The translations under genes and the position numbers were made by a program. This document shows positions 1 through 12,300 of a DNA stretch of 64,000 nucleotides, in pieces. The stretch lies in assembly GCA_016802295.1 (NCBI GenBank), contig JAESIW010000115.1:558001-622000 (forward strand), given 5' to 3'. This DNA comes from Brachionus rotundiformis (lineage: Eukaryota > Rotifera > Eurotatoria > Ploima > Brachionidae). The stretch's first letter is position 1. Every line of letters begins with the position of its first letter. The notes under the pieces are model-generated. The model searched no databases. It was not told where the DNA came from and was given only the letters and a program-made list of their open reading frames with translations.

Positions 1-1770
1 ATATTTAGAAAGTGGCCGGGCTTATTTTTATTTTTTAACTAATAGTAAAAAATATACAATTTAACTTGCTTGATAATTTATTTATTTTTCTTAAAAAAAA
101 AAGAATTGGTTTAAAAATTTTAGTAAAAAATCAACTTAAGAAACAATTATTTAAAGACACTTTAACTGGGGATTATTTTTGTTTTCAAGTCTTATCTGAA
201 TAAAACTAAAAGGTCTTTTTTTTAATATTTTCTAAAATGTTAACACTTTGATTAGGTTTTTTAAAGATGAACCGAGCTAAAAATGAATTACGATTATGTT
301 TAATCTAAAATAATATTCTAAGCTGATAAATATTAATCTGTCATTAGAGCTTGGCAAGTCCATCGAAATCTTTTTCAAGTATTTTGATGTTAATTGTCAA
401 ATAAACAAATCCTATTTAGTTTGGAATCGATTTATTTGAAAAAAAATGCATTGTCAGCATTTGACAAAATACCATACGAATTACTTTAGCTAGTTAATAT
501 GGCTGAATTAGCTAATAGGAAACCGAAGGCGTCCTGGATTAGAATTATTTTCGGAAGATAAAAATTTTAAAGCATTCTAATTTCCTTCATTTCAAATATT
601 TTAAGTATAATGATTAATAGCATTTTGTAATAAAATTATACATAGAACATTTAATATTTCCTTTATTATATGTATCGAATGTCAGCTAATTTGGAAATAT
701 TTTCAATTAAATACTTATTGGGAAGCCTTAATTTAAAATTGAATTTTTTTACCCGAAAATTTATGTAAGATTAATTGTATTTTTATATAAATATAAATTT
801 ATTAAAAAAAAAAAAACGCATAGAAAAGAACACTTTGAAATTTTTTCAAACGCATTTTTTTTTAAATTTAAATTATGAAAATTGAAGAGACTAGGAAATT
901 AATTTTGATTACATTAAGTCTATGGGGATTGAAAATTTAGCTTTAGCTATTTTCTTAATATATAGCCTGTTAATATTGCAATAATTATAATAAACTTATT
1001 AAATTAGGCTTAAATATTTTTACTTTATATATTTTCTGTTTGGCTCATTTTTTTATGTTATCGATTTTTCAATCATTTTATTTTAAAAGCTTCCAAATTT
1101 TACTCGGCTGCCTACTAGAAAATAAAAATGAAAAACAGAAAACTCGTTTCATCATAATTCAGAATCATAATTTTTGTTTTTAGTTTTTAATTTAGGAAAA
1201 TGCAGCCTGTTTGACTGAGCTTGATTCGTGGAATCAAGCTTGACCAGAGCCAGACTATTTGAAAAGATTTTTTTGTTTTTGTTTTTTTTTAAACTATATA
1301 TATTTTGTATTGCTATTTAGATATTTTTAAATAGATCAAAAATATCAGTATTTACTTTTGATTCTAGCTATCTATCATCATCCTATGCTTCTTCATGCCT
1401 ATTTTCAAAAGCAAGCTAAAGTTGGCCAGGTAAGCCATCTATGTCTCCAAAGTGCACCAAGATTTGCCATCTTGCTACTGGTTGCTTATGTCTAAGAGCA
1501 TGATAAGCCGAATAATTTATTTTAAAACTCATAATAATATTCTTAAAAATATTTCTTCACCAAAAAAATCAATAATCATTGTATTATGTTTACTAGCGTA
1601 TTTTGTTCGCCCAAGAAATTAATTTTTTTGCCTTTTTATTGCGATACAAAATCGGCTAGATATCATATCTCTGTAATGTTTACTTCAACATGAATAAATC
1701 TTGCTGCACCCAAACACTTTTATTTAATTATACAATTAATTTATTTTGTTTTTTAAATTAATTTAAAAAG
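1..1770. other. Gene-poor AT-rich DNA
   Basis: No convincing gene is visible. A short hairpin lies at 1218-1240: ten-base arms (AGCTTGATTC and its complement) around a three-base loop. Its function is unknown. A 62-base open segment at 1368-1429 has an acceptor-like CTAG before it and GTAAGC after it. It could be an exon upstream of the candidate at 1771, because the phase fits in one frame, but its translation is not recognisable and the call is weak. Confidence 0.4.
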
Positions 1771-1991
1771 CAAAAAAGCAGAGTTAGTCGAGCTTAATAT
1801 TGAAAAATCAAGACTTAACGATTGCATTAAGATAGCTGAGTCGATAGTTGATTTTGCTTTGAATAGGCAAAACCAAAGCATAGGCACTGGCTCAAGTTAT
1901 TACAAGCAAGCATCAAATCAGATAAATGTAAGTTTTTTTTATAAATATTTTTTTTAATTTTCCCCTTTTTACATATTAGAAAAGCTTTTAA
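1771..1991 (+). CDS. Possible 3' exons of an unrecognised gene
   Basis: An open exon at 1771-1927 encodes about 52 residues with a charged, helix-like sequence (for example KAELVELNIEKSRLNDCIKI). It ends at a good donor, GTAAGT, at 1928. An acceptor ATTAG at 1975-1979 leads into a frame that closes at 1989-1991 after three codons (KSF, stop). No start codon or secure 5' exon was found, so only the 3' end of a gene may be present. I do not recognise the protein. Support is codon quality and splice sites only; chance cannot be excluded in such AT-rich DNA. Confidence 0.3.
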
Positions 1992-3612
1992 GTCAATAGA
2001 TCAACTTCCGGCACTTAATTTAGCCAAATATTTAATTTTTAATTGAAAAAATAAATTAGTCTTTTTTGCTTTCATTATTGAGTTTTTTTTTTTTTAACTC
2101 AACACGAAGGCATAATTCTTCTATTTTAATCATTTTTTCAGTGCTCATTTTGTATATTTAATTGATAAAAATTCATTATTTCTTCCTTCCTGAACAACAA
2201 AAACTCCAAGCTCCAAAGTTCTCTACAGTTCTTGTAAACAAATTGGTACTTTTGCCGCACTTAGTCGAATTCAAACAAGAACATAAATAAATATTATGAC
2301 TCTGGTACAACCAATTTGATATATTTCTTTAAAATTAAACACTTAAATTATAAAATAATTAGATTAATTTCAAAATTTATTTATTAGTTTTCTTTTTCTT
2401 TTTATTAATTCAGAGCATTGCGGGTGCCTATTTTTTCTTATTTCATTCTTAAAATGTTTATTTTTGCTAATTTAGTGAAAATATCAACTTTATCGTTCAA
2501 TATTTGCATTGATAATTAGAAAAGAAGCATTTTATACAGAATGGCAAAATATCATCTAAATGTTTGATACATATCAGTCAGAACAGCCAAAAAAGTGCAT
2601 AAACAAAAAAGAGTTTGAAATCGATTTTTTTCTAAATCTACTTGAATTATTTGTAAGCTTGCTTTTAAGAAGGTGCCGTTCTCTTCTCGTAGACTAGCTT
2701 GATTTAAAATTATGTATTGAAACAAAAAATAAAAAATAATAAAAAATAAAAAAAGCTGCCTTAATTTTAAAATAAAATTTATTTTTATTTTTCTCGGCAT
2801 TCATTAATTTAACTGATAGTTAGGCAAGAAATAAAATCATCTACAATTAAAACATATTGAGTAGCATAGTTTCTAGACGGAAAGTCAGTATGGTGCAAAT
2901 TGTAGTTTTAATTTTTATTTTTCAATTAGATTTACTGTTCCTTTTCTGAGTTTAGAGCTAATTACATAGCTCATTAATCAGCAGACTAAAAGCAAAACTC
3001 AATCATTATCCAACACATTTAACCATTTTTAATGAACGACTTGGGACAAAATTTTTTATTCTCTCTTTTAATTTCCCTTGCTCTTCTCGCCTAATCTGTC
3101 GTGTTTTATCAGGTCTAATTCTTGTTGCCAGCTCTTGCCACGGGTGAGCGAACCCAGTTGTCTGAGATAATTATTTTGCGGATCTTTGGCAAGCATTTCA
3201 GATTTGAGATAAAATTTAAAAAATTAAGCAAAAATTAATTTATTTATAAGAAAAAAAAGCTTTGATAAAATAAATTAAAAACATTTTCCAAAATTTGATG
3301 GAATCTCAAGTGATGCTTTGTGACACTTGAATTTTTGATAAGGCTTTGCATGAAAATTTCCTAATTGATTTATTTAGAGGAGGTGATTTTGCTTTGCATT
3401 CTGGCATCTTATATATTATGCTAAATAGAGATAGCTTCAGCGCCAGAATTTTAGTTTAATGCCGATCTTGATTATCTTTGAATTAAGTTCAATTAGGATT
3501 TTAGCTAATTATTAGAAACAATTTGGCCTGACATAGAGATAAGATAAAGCTATTTTTTTTGCTTGTTTAGACAGTCCTTTGCCAGACTATTTTTAAACTT
3601 TTGCTCGAATAG
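1992..3612. other. Intergenic; probable upstream region of the RGS gene
   Basis: Nothing here reads as a gene. The stretch just before 3613 probably holds the promoter and 5' UTR of the RGS gene, but no element could be assigned. A 249-base minus-strand open frame at 2552-2800 is AT-driven and was rejected. Confidence 0.35.
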
Positions 3613-4379
3613 ATGAGCACACATTCAAATAGAGAGAACTCGTCAAACGCTGAGCCAAGTACAGCTACGAACAGGAACCATTCGAGGCAGCAGCAGTTGG
3701 ACACGCCGCCGAACTCGCCGGACAGCTCGGACCACGGCTCCAAGGCTTGTTGTTTTTGTTGGTGTTGTTGTTGCAGTTGTTCATGGTAACACACATTTGG
3801 TAACACACAAAGTTTGGTTTATAAAAATTGTCTTTTCTAGTTTAACCGTTCGAAATGATGAAACCCGAAGCTCAAATAGTATAGACATTAAAAACGCCAC
3901 CAACATCGAACCGTAAGAGCTGGTCAATGACCAAGAGAGATTAACTATAATTTTTTTTTGGTTAAATTAGGCCAACTTTAGAAGAAATAAAATCATGGTC
4001 AGATTCTTTTGACAAGTTGATGCAAAGTCCAGCTGGTCGCTTCTACTTCCGGGAGTTCTTGCGCTCCGAATACAGCGAGGAGAACATGCTTTTTTGGATG
4101 GCGTGCGAAGAGCTCAAGACAGAGCAGCAAAATCCGCAAATAGTGGAGGAAAAAGCGCGCCTAATCTACGAAGACTACATAAGTATCTTGTCTCCCAAAG
4201 AAGTAAGTTTGGACAGCAGGGTGCGCGAGATAATCAACCGGAACATGGTCGATCCATCGCCGTACACATTCGACGAAGCTCAACTGCAAATTTATACTCT
4301 GATGCATCGTGACTCGTATCCAAGATTCCTAAACTCGACAATATACAAAAAACTCTGCGCTGGCGAGACCCGAATTTGA
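3613..4379 (+). CDS. RGS17-like: RZ-family regulator of G-protein signalling (RGS17/19/20-like)
   Basis: GTPase-activating protein for G-alpha subunits, most likely of the Gi/Go/Gz class, acting at membranes. Three exons: 3613-3785, 3841-3912 and 3971-4379, giving 217 residues (human RGS17 has 210). Residues 46-58 form the palmitoylated cysteine string that defines the RZ subfamily (CCFCWCCCCSCSC); its last Cys codon is split by intron 1. The next residues, LTVRND, match vertebrate RGS17 (LTVRNE), which confirms the splice. The RGS box covers the C-terminal two thirds, with near-identical stretches such as YEDYISILSPKEVSLDSRVR. The introns are 55 and 58 bp with GT-AG ends. The start is the first ATG giving an uninterrupted exon; the N-terminus is Ser/Asn/Pro-rich. 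AATAAA-type signals lie near 4720. Confidence 0.95.
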
Positions 4380-5718
4380 GCCAGACTTACCGAGTTACGC
4401 CATGTAAATACTAGTCATCTAAATCAGGATACATTCTGACCGGAGACAAACAGTACCTTATGCACAAACCGGTAAAATTGTTCTGGGATTTAAGTGTAGA
4501 AATGTTCCAACCGGGACCAGACGCATTCTGTTTGGGCAATAAGTTCCTACCAAAATGTAAAAATGTATATTCGATTTGACCAATTTAGCTTCATATTAAA
4601 TCGATAATACGTCTAACTCGATTAAAATCTTATTTTATATTATTATTGTTTTTTAAATTAATTAACCGTCTTAAAGGAACCATTTTGTTGACTAAAATTA
4701 TATTCTTTTATTTTTATTATTAAATAAATAAATTTTATTAATTTTTTGAATTAGAAATTTTTGTTTTTTTATTTAATATTTAATAGAAAAAATAGACATA
4801 GATAAATTATAGACCAAATCATTCAAGGGTATTTTAAATTTTAATATAAAAATTTCTCACAATTAAAAGCCATTAATAATATAATATAAAAATTAATTAA
4901 ATTATTTAAACCTGTTTTGGTATTTATGATAAGCACAAAATCATAATTTATTATTGGGGATTTTTAATTTTTATTTCATCAGGACCAATACCAAAAGTTT
5001 GTCTAAATTACCAAGATATAATTAACCAAATGCTCACAAACTGTTCGTATATGGAATTAATTTTCTGTTCAGTCTAATAGAAATCTTCTTATCAAGATAT
5101 ATGGTAATAAAATAGTGGCTTGTTTTGTTTAATCAAATAATAAAAAAAATTTAAAAATTATAATTTTTCTTGATCAAATTATTTTTCTCTTGTGTTTTAG
5201 ATTAAAGCAGATTTTTATTCATTGATCTAAGAATCATTTTATGTTTTTATAAATTGTTCCATTAAATTAAATTAAAATATTTTTTTTCTTTTGCCTAATT
5301 TAAATAGCTTTTTCAAAAGTAAATTTATTTAGATTTATTTTCTTCTAAAAGCTATCTTAAATTAAGCTGCTTCAAAAGAACTGATTGCTTTTTACAAATA
5401 GAGCTAAGTCTGATTTTGAACTAATAAATCATCAACTAAATTTTAAAGCCTAAAACAAAATTAATTTTCAGCAAAACTATTGCAAAATATCTAAATTATT
5501 TGAAAGCTAAATAAAATAAACAATTTATAGTATTACATATCAAAAACTAAAACAAAAGATTATTTAAGTATTAAATACGATAGAGAAGAATTAAAATCTA
5601 ATCAGATTTAATCAACTTTTAATCATAAGAACAAATTAGCATATTTTTACAAAATTTTTACTATTTATTTATTTTCAAATTGAATGTTTAAAAAATTTGT
5701 TAAAACAAGATACTTTTA
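4380..5718. other. Intergenic between tail-to-tail RGS and CLPTM1L genes
   Basis: This holds the RGS 3' UTR (moderately G+C-rich up to about 4600, AATAAA signals near 4720) and then AT-rich sequence up to the stop codon of the minus-strand CLPTM1L gene. I see no other gene or clear repeat. Confidence 0.5.
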
Positions 5719-8700
5719 TTAATCTTTTTTTGATTTATTATCTTCTTCAAATGACTCGCCATACTCATTCACTCTAGTCTTGTCAATTGGATACAACCTA
5801 CATAAAAAATCATAAAAATTAATTCCAACTTTAAATCCGCTAGCAAACCATCTTTGGTAAAGATAGATCAAAAAAACGACGTCATCTCTCAAACATGCTA
5901 ATCTATGCGTTGTTGGCATGACAATTATAAAAGCAAATACATCATCAATAAATGTATTAAAAGCTTTGTACATAAAAGCTTTCCAAGGGAGATGCGCAAC
6001 AGATTTTAGCTTTGAATTTTTCAATTATCTAAACTGTTTATTATTGAGATTAATTTACTTTGTAGTTCAAAAATAGCTGAGGTGTCATGAATAAGAAACC
6101 AAAAGCGTACACTCCGTTCACCAAGCTATTGATCATCCATGAGTACCAACTTAAAAATTTAATAAAAATGAACACTTTTTATCCATAAGGTTCTTAAAAT
6201 ACTTCTTATGTGTATTGTAAACTAGAGAATAGATAGCTCCGGCAATACACAAAGGATAAAGCACATATGATAATTTTTTCATTGCCTTTAAACAATTAAA
6301 AAAATTTTTTTTTTTAAATTGTTCTTATATTCAACAATAAAATACCATTGAATCATAGTCATTTGATTCCTTTTCCTCTTTGGACTCTTTGCCAAACTAG
6401 AATTTTTTTAAATTAATTTTACAACTTAAAATAAATTAATTTTGCTTTATTACTTTTAGTGATGGTATAAATGACGTCTCGAAAGAAAAACTTATCTTAA
6501 AGGCCTTGGTCAATTTCCAAATCTTAAGCATATATTTTTAAAACTGGTCAATTTGATGGATAAGAAGGATACCTCTATGAAAATTGATATACCAGATGGC
6601 ACAAGGATTAAAACGCTTGTTTCTTCTTCAAGCAGGTATAAAAAAATAATAATTTGACTAATAGCTCTCCAAGCGACTTAAAAATTTGTGTAATATTTTG
6701 CTTAATTGGAATGATAATGTTACGTGTTTTTAAAGATAAACCGACTGTGGTTTTTCGCTGGCGCCAAAAGCTTATATCATTTTTGAATGCCAAAAATTCA
6801 AAAAGAAGCTTAAATAAGGTAGGAAAAAAAATTTTATCAAAAATTTCTTAATCTTACATGAAACGCTGATACCATAAAGGTTAATAAAATGAGATTGATG
6901 TTTGTATCTGTAAACAATGAGGTAAGTTCCTTTAATTGAGCGTCATTGAAACCCAATTCTCTCATTGCTTGAATCGAATCCTCAAATTGCTTAAAAAATC
7001 TCATTTTGCCAATGGAAGATGGGCCGTGTTTAAATGTTAGATTGTATTCCGATTGAGATTCATTTAATGGTTGATAATATTCATCTTTAATTGATAAACG
7101 ATCAATGCGAAATAAAGGCAAATATTCATTTTTGTCAGTGAGTCTATATAAATGAAAAATTTCTTTATTTTAATCATTTAAAACAAGTTCTGAAATTATT
7201 TTTAGTTTTTTTTCAACTAATAGACAATCAAATTAATACTAAAGATGGTAGAACGCTGACTGAAATTTTATTCAAATTGAATTTAAAAATTTATTAAATC
7301 AAAATAATTTTTTTTTTTCAATTATTATTTTTATTCTAATATTTACATTGGTACAAAAATTAAACTAACTGGAAGGCAAAAGAGCTTTAGCTCAAGTCTT
7401 TAAAATTACTTTAAAAAACTATTGAAGATATTGAAACTATTTATAGTTGAAAAAATTAATTTGTTTCTAAATAATATTCATTTCGAATCTTAGATTTAGA
7501 TAGAAAACTCAAAAAAATCTTGATAAAGTTTAAAATTTTAATTGAAAAGTAATTTATTCAGTAGGATCTTTTTATAAATTTTTAATTTTTGAGACTATGA
7601 ACTAATTTCGAAATATGGAATCAAGCATAAAACTGAATGATATATAAGAAATTTTTGAAATAATTTTACTTTTACGCAACAAGTTATGACAATATTTACA
7701 TAAGAAAGCCCGAAGGGTTTTTAAAAAATATAAACTTAAATATTATCTCATAGAAGCTTAAATTCAACTTGTAATACTTAAATTTTTAATAATATTTTAA
7801 ATAAATTTTTTTTATATCCTTTGATATTTTAATTTGAAATTTTTGTAATTAATCAGCAGGACTTTCTAGTGTTAAAGGAACTTAATTCACCAATTTCTAT
7901 CAGAAACAAAAATAAATAAATCCATCTGGAAATTTAGAAAGTTGTCAATAAAGAAAAAGTTGTCAGTTTTCTATTCATATTAGACAATCGAGTATACCAA
8001 CAGATATTCCATGTTTTGTATACCTAAAGATAAGTTATCACCAAAGACAACTTGGTAGATTACTGTTGAAAAAGAGGAGAATTAAATAGTTCCAAATGAT
8101 CTAGTCAGATTGAAAAGATTATTTGGAAGCATCGAAGAAGTAGAGGCGGCTTCTTATCCAAAGAGGTAATGTGTTGATTGAATTTCACAACTTTGTTATA
8201 AATTGGGAATAATTAGTCTTTATATTTAAATTTTCATTAAAAACAAAAAATTAATAAAAAAAAGGTGGTTTTATTTGGAAATTGGAACTTGATCAATTGG
8301 AAATTTTTTTTTGAATTTTTTGAAAAATTCAAGTCTTAAAAACACTTGACTAAAAAACAATTCTGCATTAAGTATCAGTAAAATGACCTAAAATTGGACC
8401 AAATCATCAAAATCAAAAGTTTCACTTTTATGAATTGGGAATAATTTGAATCAATAAAAATTTATTAAAATGAATGTACTTGATATCTTGTACGAGCTCC
8501 TGAGGAACCTCTCTTCGATCAAAATTAATTTCTGAATTCATGGTAAAAATATTCAAATTTGTGAGCAAATGGGTTACTGTTTTTTTTTCTTCATTTATTT
8601 TTGGTTCAACATCGCCCAAAAATTTTGACTTTTCCAACAAATTAACATACTTGTCTGTTCCATTTACTTTATATTTTGTCAATTCAAAATATCTAAATAG

Positions 8701-9199
8701 CACATTGGATAATGGAATTGTTTTAGGATCATTAAGCTGTGTCTTAGTTCCAAGAAGAACATAAGCTGATAATGTTCCATTTTTTCTAGTTTTTCTAGGC
8801 AATCTTATGCTCAAATCTCTTAAAAAAAGTTAAGTAATAATTCATCACTTATCTATTTACTTGGTAAAAGATTCTTTTAAATTAAATTCTTCAAAATTAA
8901 AAAATTGTGCACAATTGAGCGAGTTTGATTTCGGAATGTATTCAGGAATACATAAGGCCAGCTAATATTAATAAATAAATAGTTTTGTTATCATTTTAAA
9001 ATTGGTTTACTGAATATTTTTCTTGCCAATCTTTCACTGAATAGATACAATAGGATCTTGATTTTTTGTCACTTGTATTACACTCCTTCGGATAAAACAT
9101 ATCATAAAAACTTTTAAAGGTCGTTCCAAAATAGATAAAAAACAACAGGCAAGTAATATTTGTGAAGCTTAGCCAGCCCATTCTAGACATATATAACAT
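5719..9199 (-). CDS. CLPTM1L: CLPTM1-like membrane protein (CLPTM1L/CRR9)
   Basis: Polytopic ER membrane protein. Human CLPTM1L is reported to scramble glucosaminyl-phosphatidylinositol during GPI-anchor synthesis and is linked to cisplatin resistance. Twelve exons in order of translation: 9011-9199, 8861-8961, 8480-8818, 6858-7143, 6724-6808, 6573-6676, 6454-6522, 6346-6396, 6203-6285, 6059-6149, 5849-6009, 5719-5797. All phases agree, giving 545 residues (human 538). Diagnostic stretches are LPRKTRKNGTL in exon 3, FLAFKNDISFW in exon 5, KSVAHLPWKAF and FIDDVFAFII in exon 11, and VNEYGESFEE at the end. Intron 3 is 1.3 kb and holds a degraded coding-like relic; most others are 47-60 bp. The 51-bp last intron has no in-frame stop, so it reads through. 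The start could also be an ATG slightly downstream. Confidence 0.93.
7980..8170 (+). pseudogene. Degraded coding-like fragment in CLPTM1L intron 3
   Basis: On the plus strand, antisense to the host gene, one frame reads as protein with two stops, including VPNDLVRLKRLFGSIEEVEA, and then loses frame. It looks like a decayed insertion, perhaps from a transposable element, but I cannot name the family. No boundaries or target-site duplication were found. Confidence 0.25.
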
Positions 9200-9336
9200 T
9201 AGAAAAAAAAAACTCTTAAAAAATAATGACCTGAAATTTAACCTCCAGATAATTTTATAAATTTGAAATTAAAGATTTATTTTTTATTAAAAAATTAACT
9301 CTCAATTGAGTCGAATAAATAATCTAAATAGATGTT

Positions 9337-12300
9337 TTAAAAGGTAATTGGAAGTTCGACAAAAAATATTTTTTCCCATATATTTTTAATATTAAAAATA
9401 AATTGGCTCAATTGGAAGGTTTTGTTCATTTTGACAATCCATTTTAGCTGGACAGAATTGGAACCCTCATCCAGTATATTTATCTCAACCTTTGTATCAT
9501 CGTTCTTAAATAATTTCAATTGAACCACGTCATTGATCCGAGTGGTGCTGACAAGAACAAATTGTTCATTTTTATTCTGGCTGGATATATAGCTTAAATT
9601 TTCCTCAACTATAAAGATAAACTCGTTGTTATAGACAAACATGGAATAAGAGCAGTTTTCATACGTGGAACCGTTTATTAAAGCATTGTTTCCAACTTAT
9701 TATTTTTAGGGTTTATTTTTGTTAATTATAATTAAAAATTAAATTTTTGTTTACCTATTTCCAGGTTTTCAATATACAAAAAAAGGCTAATACGCGAAGA
9801 AAATAATATGTTGTCTTCAATATCTGATCCGATATTTATTTGCTCGACAAGATTAACTATTTCTTCTAGATTTTTGTATGTAACATTATTTCTCTTCTTA
9901 ATTTGTTTCAGCATGGTCATTTTTTTTGATTCATTTATTGTCTCTAAACAAAAATAGATCAAATTTAAAAACGTTATAAAAATAACTTTTATTTATTTTT
10001 TTTAAAGATATAATATATGAAATAGTTTTTAAATGATAAAGTACAATTTTAATGACATTTATCATGAATGCAACCATACCACTATTTCAACTTGGTAAAT
10101 ACAATTTAATAACTCAGATTGAATAGAATAAATACAGTGGGGATAAATTTACAAAAAGACTACATTGGCTTGGTAATGTAGTTATAATGAAAGGAAAATG
10201 TGTACCAAATAGAACTGCTCATTTAAAATATCAAGAAATGAGTCTATGCTCCACAGGGAGCGAAAAAAGAAGTAAAAAATGAGTTTTAAAATAAACAAAT
10301 AAAAATTTATCTAATGCATTTTTCCAAAGGAATACAAGTTATGTTGGCAGGAATTGAAATTAAGAATCAGCTGATGAAAATTTTGATAACTTTACAGGTT
10401 AGTTATAACTAATAAGAAAAAATAAACTATTTGGTATGTTTCCCAGCACATTTACTCAACTTACTGAATAAATAGTTAAGATAATGTATCCAAGTTTTAC
10501 CAGACCTCATCTGGGGTTTTCAATACCATTTTGCAGTCCAAAACCAAAGAGATGTTGGGAAAAGTCCTCAAATTTAGTGAAGGACTGAAGATATCGGGAG
10601 ATAATAAAAGGGAAACTTAGAGAAAATGTTATTAGGTGATGTAAAATTAGCAAGAAATTGTATAAGATGAGTTGTATAAGATCAGTTCAAAAACCAAGTT
10701 TTAAATCACAGTTTAAAAGGAATCATATAAAAAGAGAAAATTATAAAAATAGAATCGACTTCCAAGAAGTGTGGTGTAAAATTTGAAATTTTGGTTATAA
10801 AATTGAACTTAAAAATGTTTTTGGCAGCCTTTAAAATACTGATTTTCTAAAAATATCTAAAACTATTTATTTTGGTTTGATTTTGAAAAATTAAATCCAA
10901 TTTTTATGTCCAAATATAATTTAAAATTTACTTAATAAACTATTGATCAAAGCTTGACTTTGGTACACATCATTTGTAACAAGTTTATAGACCAATTTTA
11001 ATTCATCATCATTGACAACATTTAAAATTAGATAATTTTGTGCAATTGCTATTTCAATAGTTTCAATCTGACTAATGTCAATACAACCAATCTGAACTAT
11101 AGATTTTTCAAATTCAACATTTTCGTGAAACTTTTCCAAATCTTTAATTTCAAAAATCAATAAATGGTAATTGGTAAAAATGCACAAGCATTCATTTGTC
11201 AATTTTGTCACAGAAAAAAATAAGTATTTTAATTTATAAGCATACAACACGCTTTCATCTTGGTCATCTTGACTATCGTTTTTTTTCAATTCACTCAAAA
11301 CTTTTATAATTAAAAACAACTTTAAATTGTTGTTTATCTTTTTGGCTCGATTGGTAATTTCTTCAAGTTTTTGTTTAGAAATTTGGTCAAATGAAGACAA
11401 ATATTTAAGCCGCTGTTCAATGGTGATGTTTTCAATTAGATCAGTGTCTTGGTTAGAAGAAGTCACAGAAAATGTTTCATCTTGATTAGTAGAAATTGAA
11501 TTTGTGTCTTCGTTGACGCCATTTTCTTTAAACTTGTTGGCTGCTTCGTTTAGATCAAGATCGATACTAGTCCGTGTGGCGTTTGGTGATCCTTCCCGAC
11601 TGGTTTTAGGAGTAAGGATACTTTTGTGATCCTGTACAATCTCAGAATTGTTCATAAGAGTTCTATGGCATTTGGTGCACACTATGGTAATTTTTTTTTC
11701 TTCAAATTTCAAGACTTCTTCATTAGACAAGTTCTCGTTTGACTCATCAAGTATAAAAGCGGATTTTTTACCAAATTCGTTGCACCAATTACAAAAGTAT
11801 AGATCACATTTTTCTATGTTGAATTCGTTAAATAAAATTTCACTTATACAGTCTATAAATGCCTTTTAAATTAATTAACTTAAATTACCAGCTTCAAAAG
11901 TATATTACTCTTACCATCAACTCTTTAGTGTTGTCAAACTCATAAATTCGGCTTGAGCTCAAATCTTTGAATTTTATTTTTAATTGGGATTTATTTCTTT
12001 AAAAAAATTAAATTAATATTTTAATTTTAAATTAAGGTATAAAATAAGATTTCAATTGATAAGTAATTTTTTGCTAAATGCCTAATCCTTCCTTTTATTT
12101 ATCACTTAATAAATATTAAACTAGAAATAGTTTAAATTTGGTTGAAAAAATTGCCATTTTAAAATATATAAAAAATAACTGGATTAATAATTATTGTTGT
12201 CAGTATATCATCGATTTATTTGAAATTCTGTGATTAAACAATAATTATAATTAATAAAAACTTAATATAGTTTTCAACCAAAGTAGTATAGAATTTAATA

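Noticed and set aside
2552..2800. 82-codon minus-strand open frame, Phe/Ile/Leu-rich
   Set aside because: Composition follows the AT-rich DNA, with no family resemblance, splice context or conserved motif.
3567..3806. Minus-strand open frame opposite the RGS first exon
   Set aside because: It is the shadow of the Gln/Cys-codon-rich first exon; the plus strand matches RGS17 across two splice junctions.
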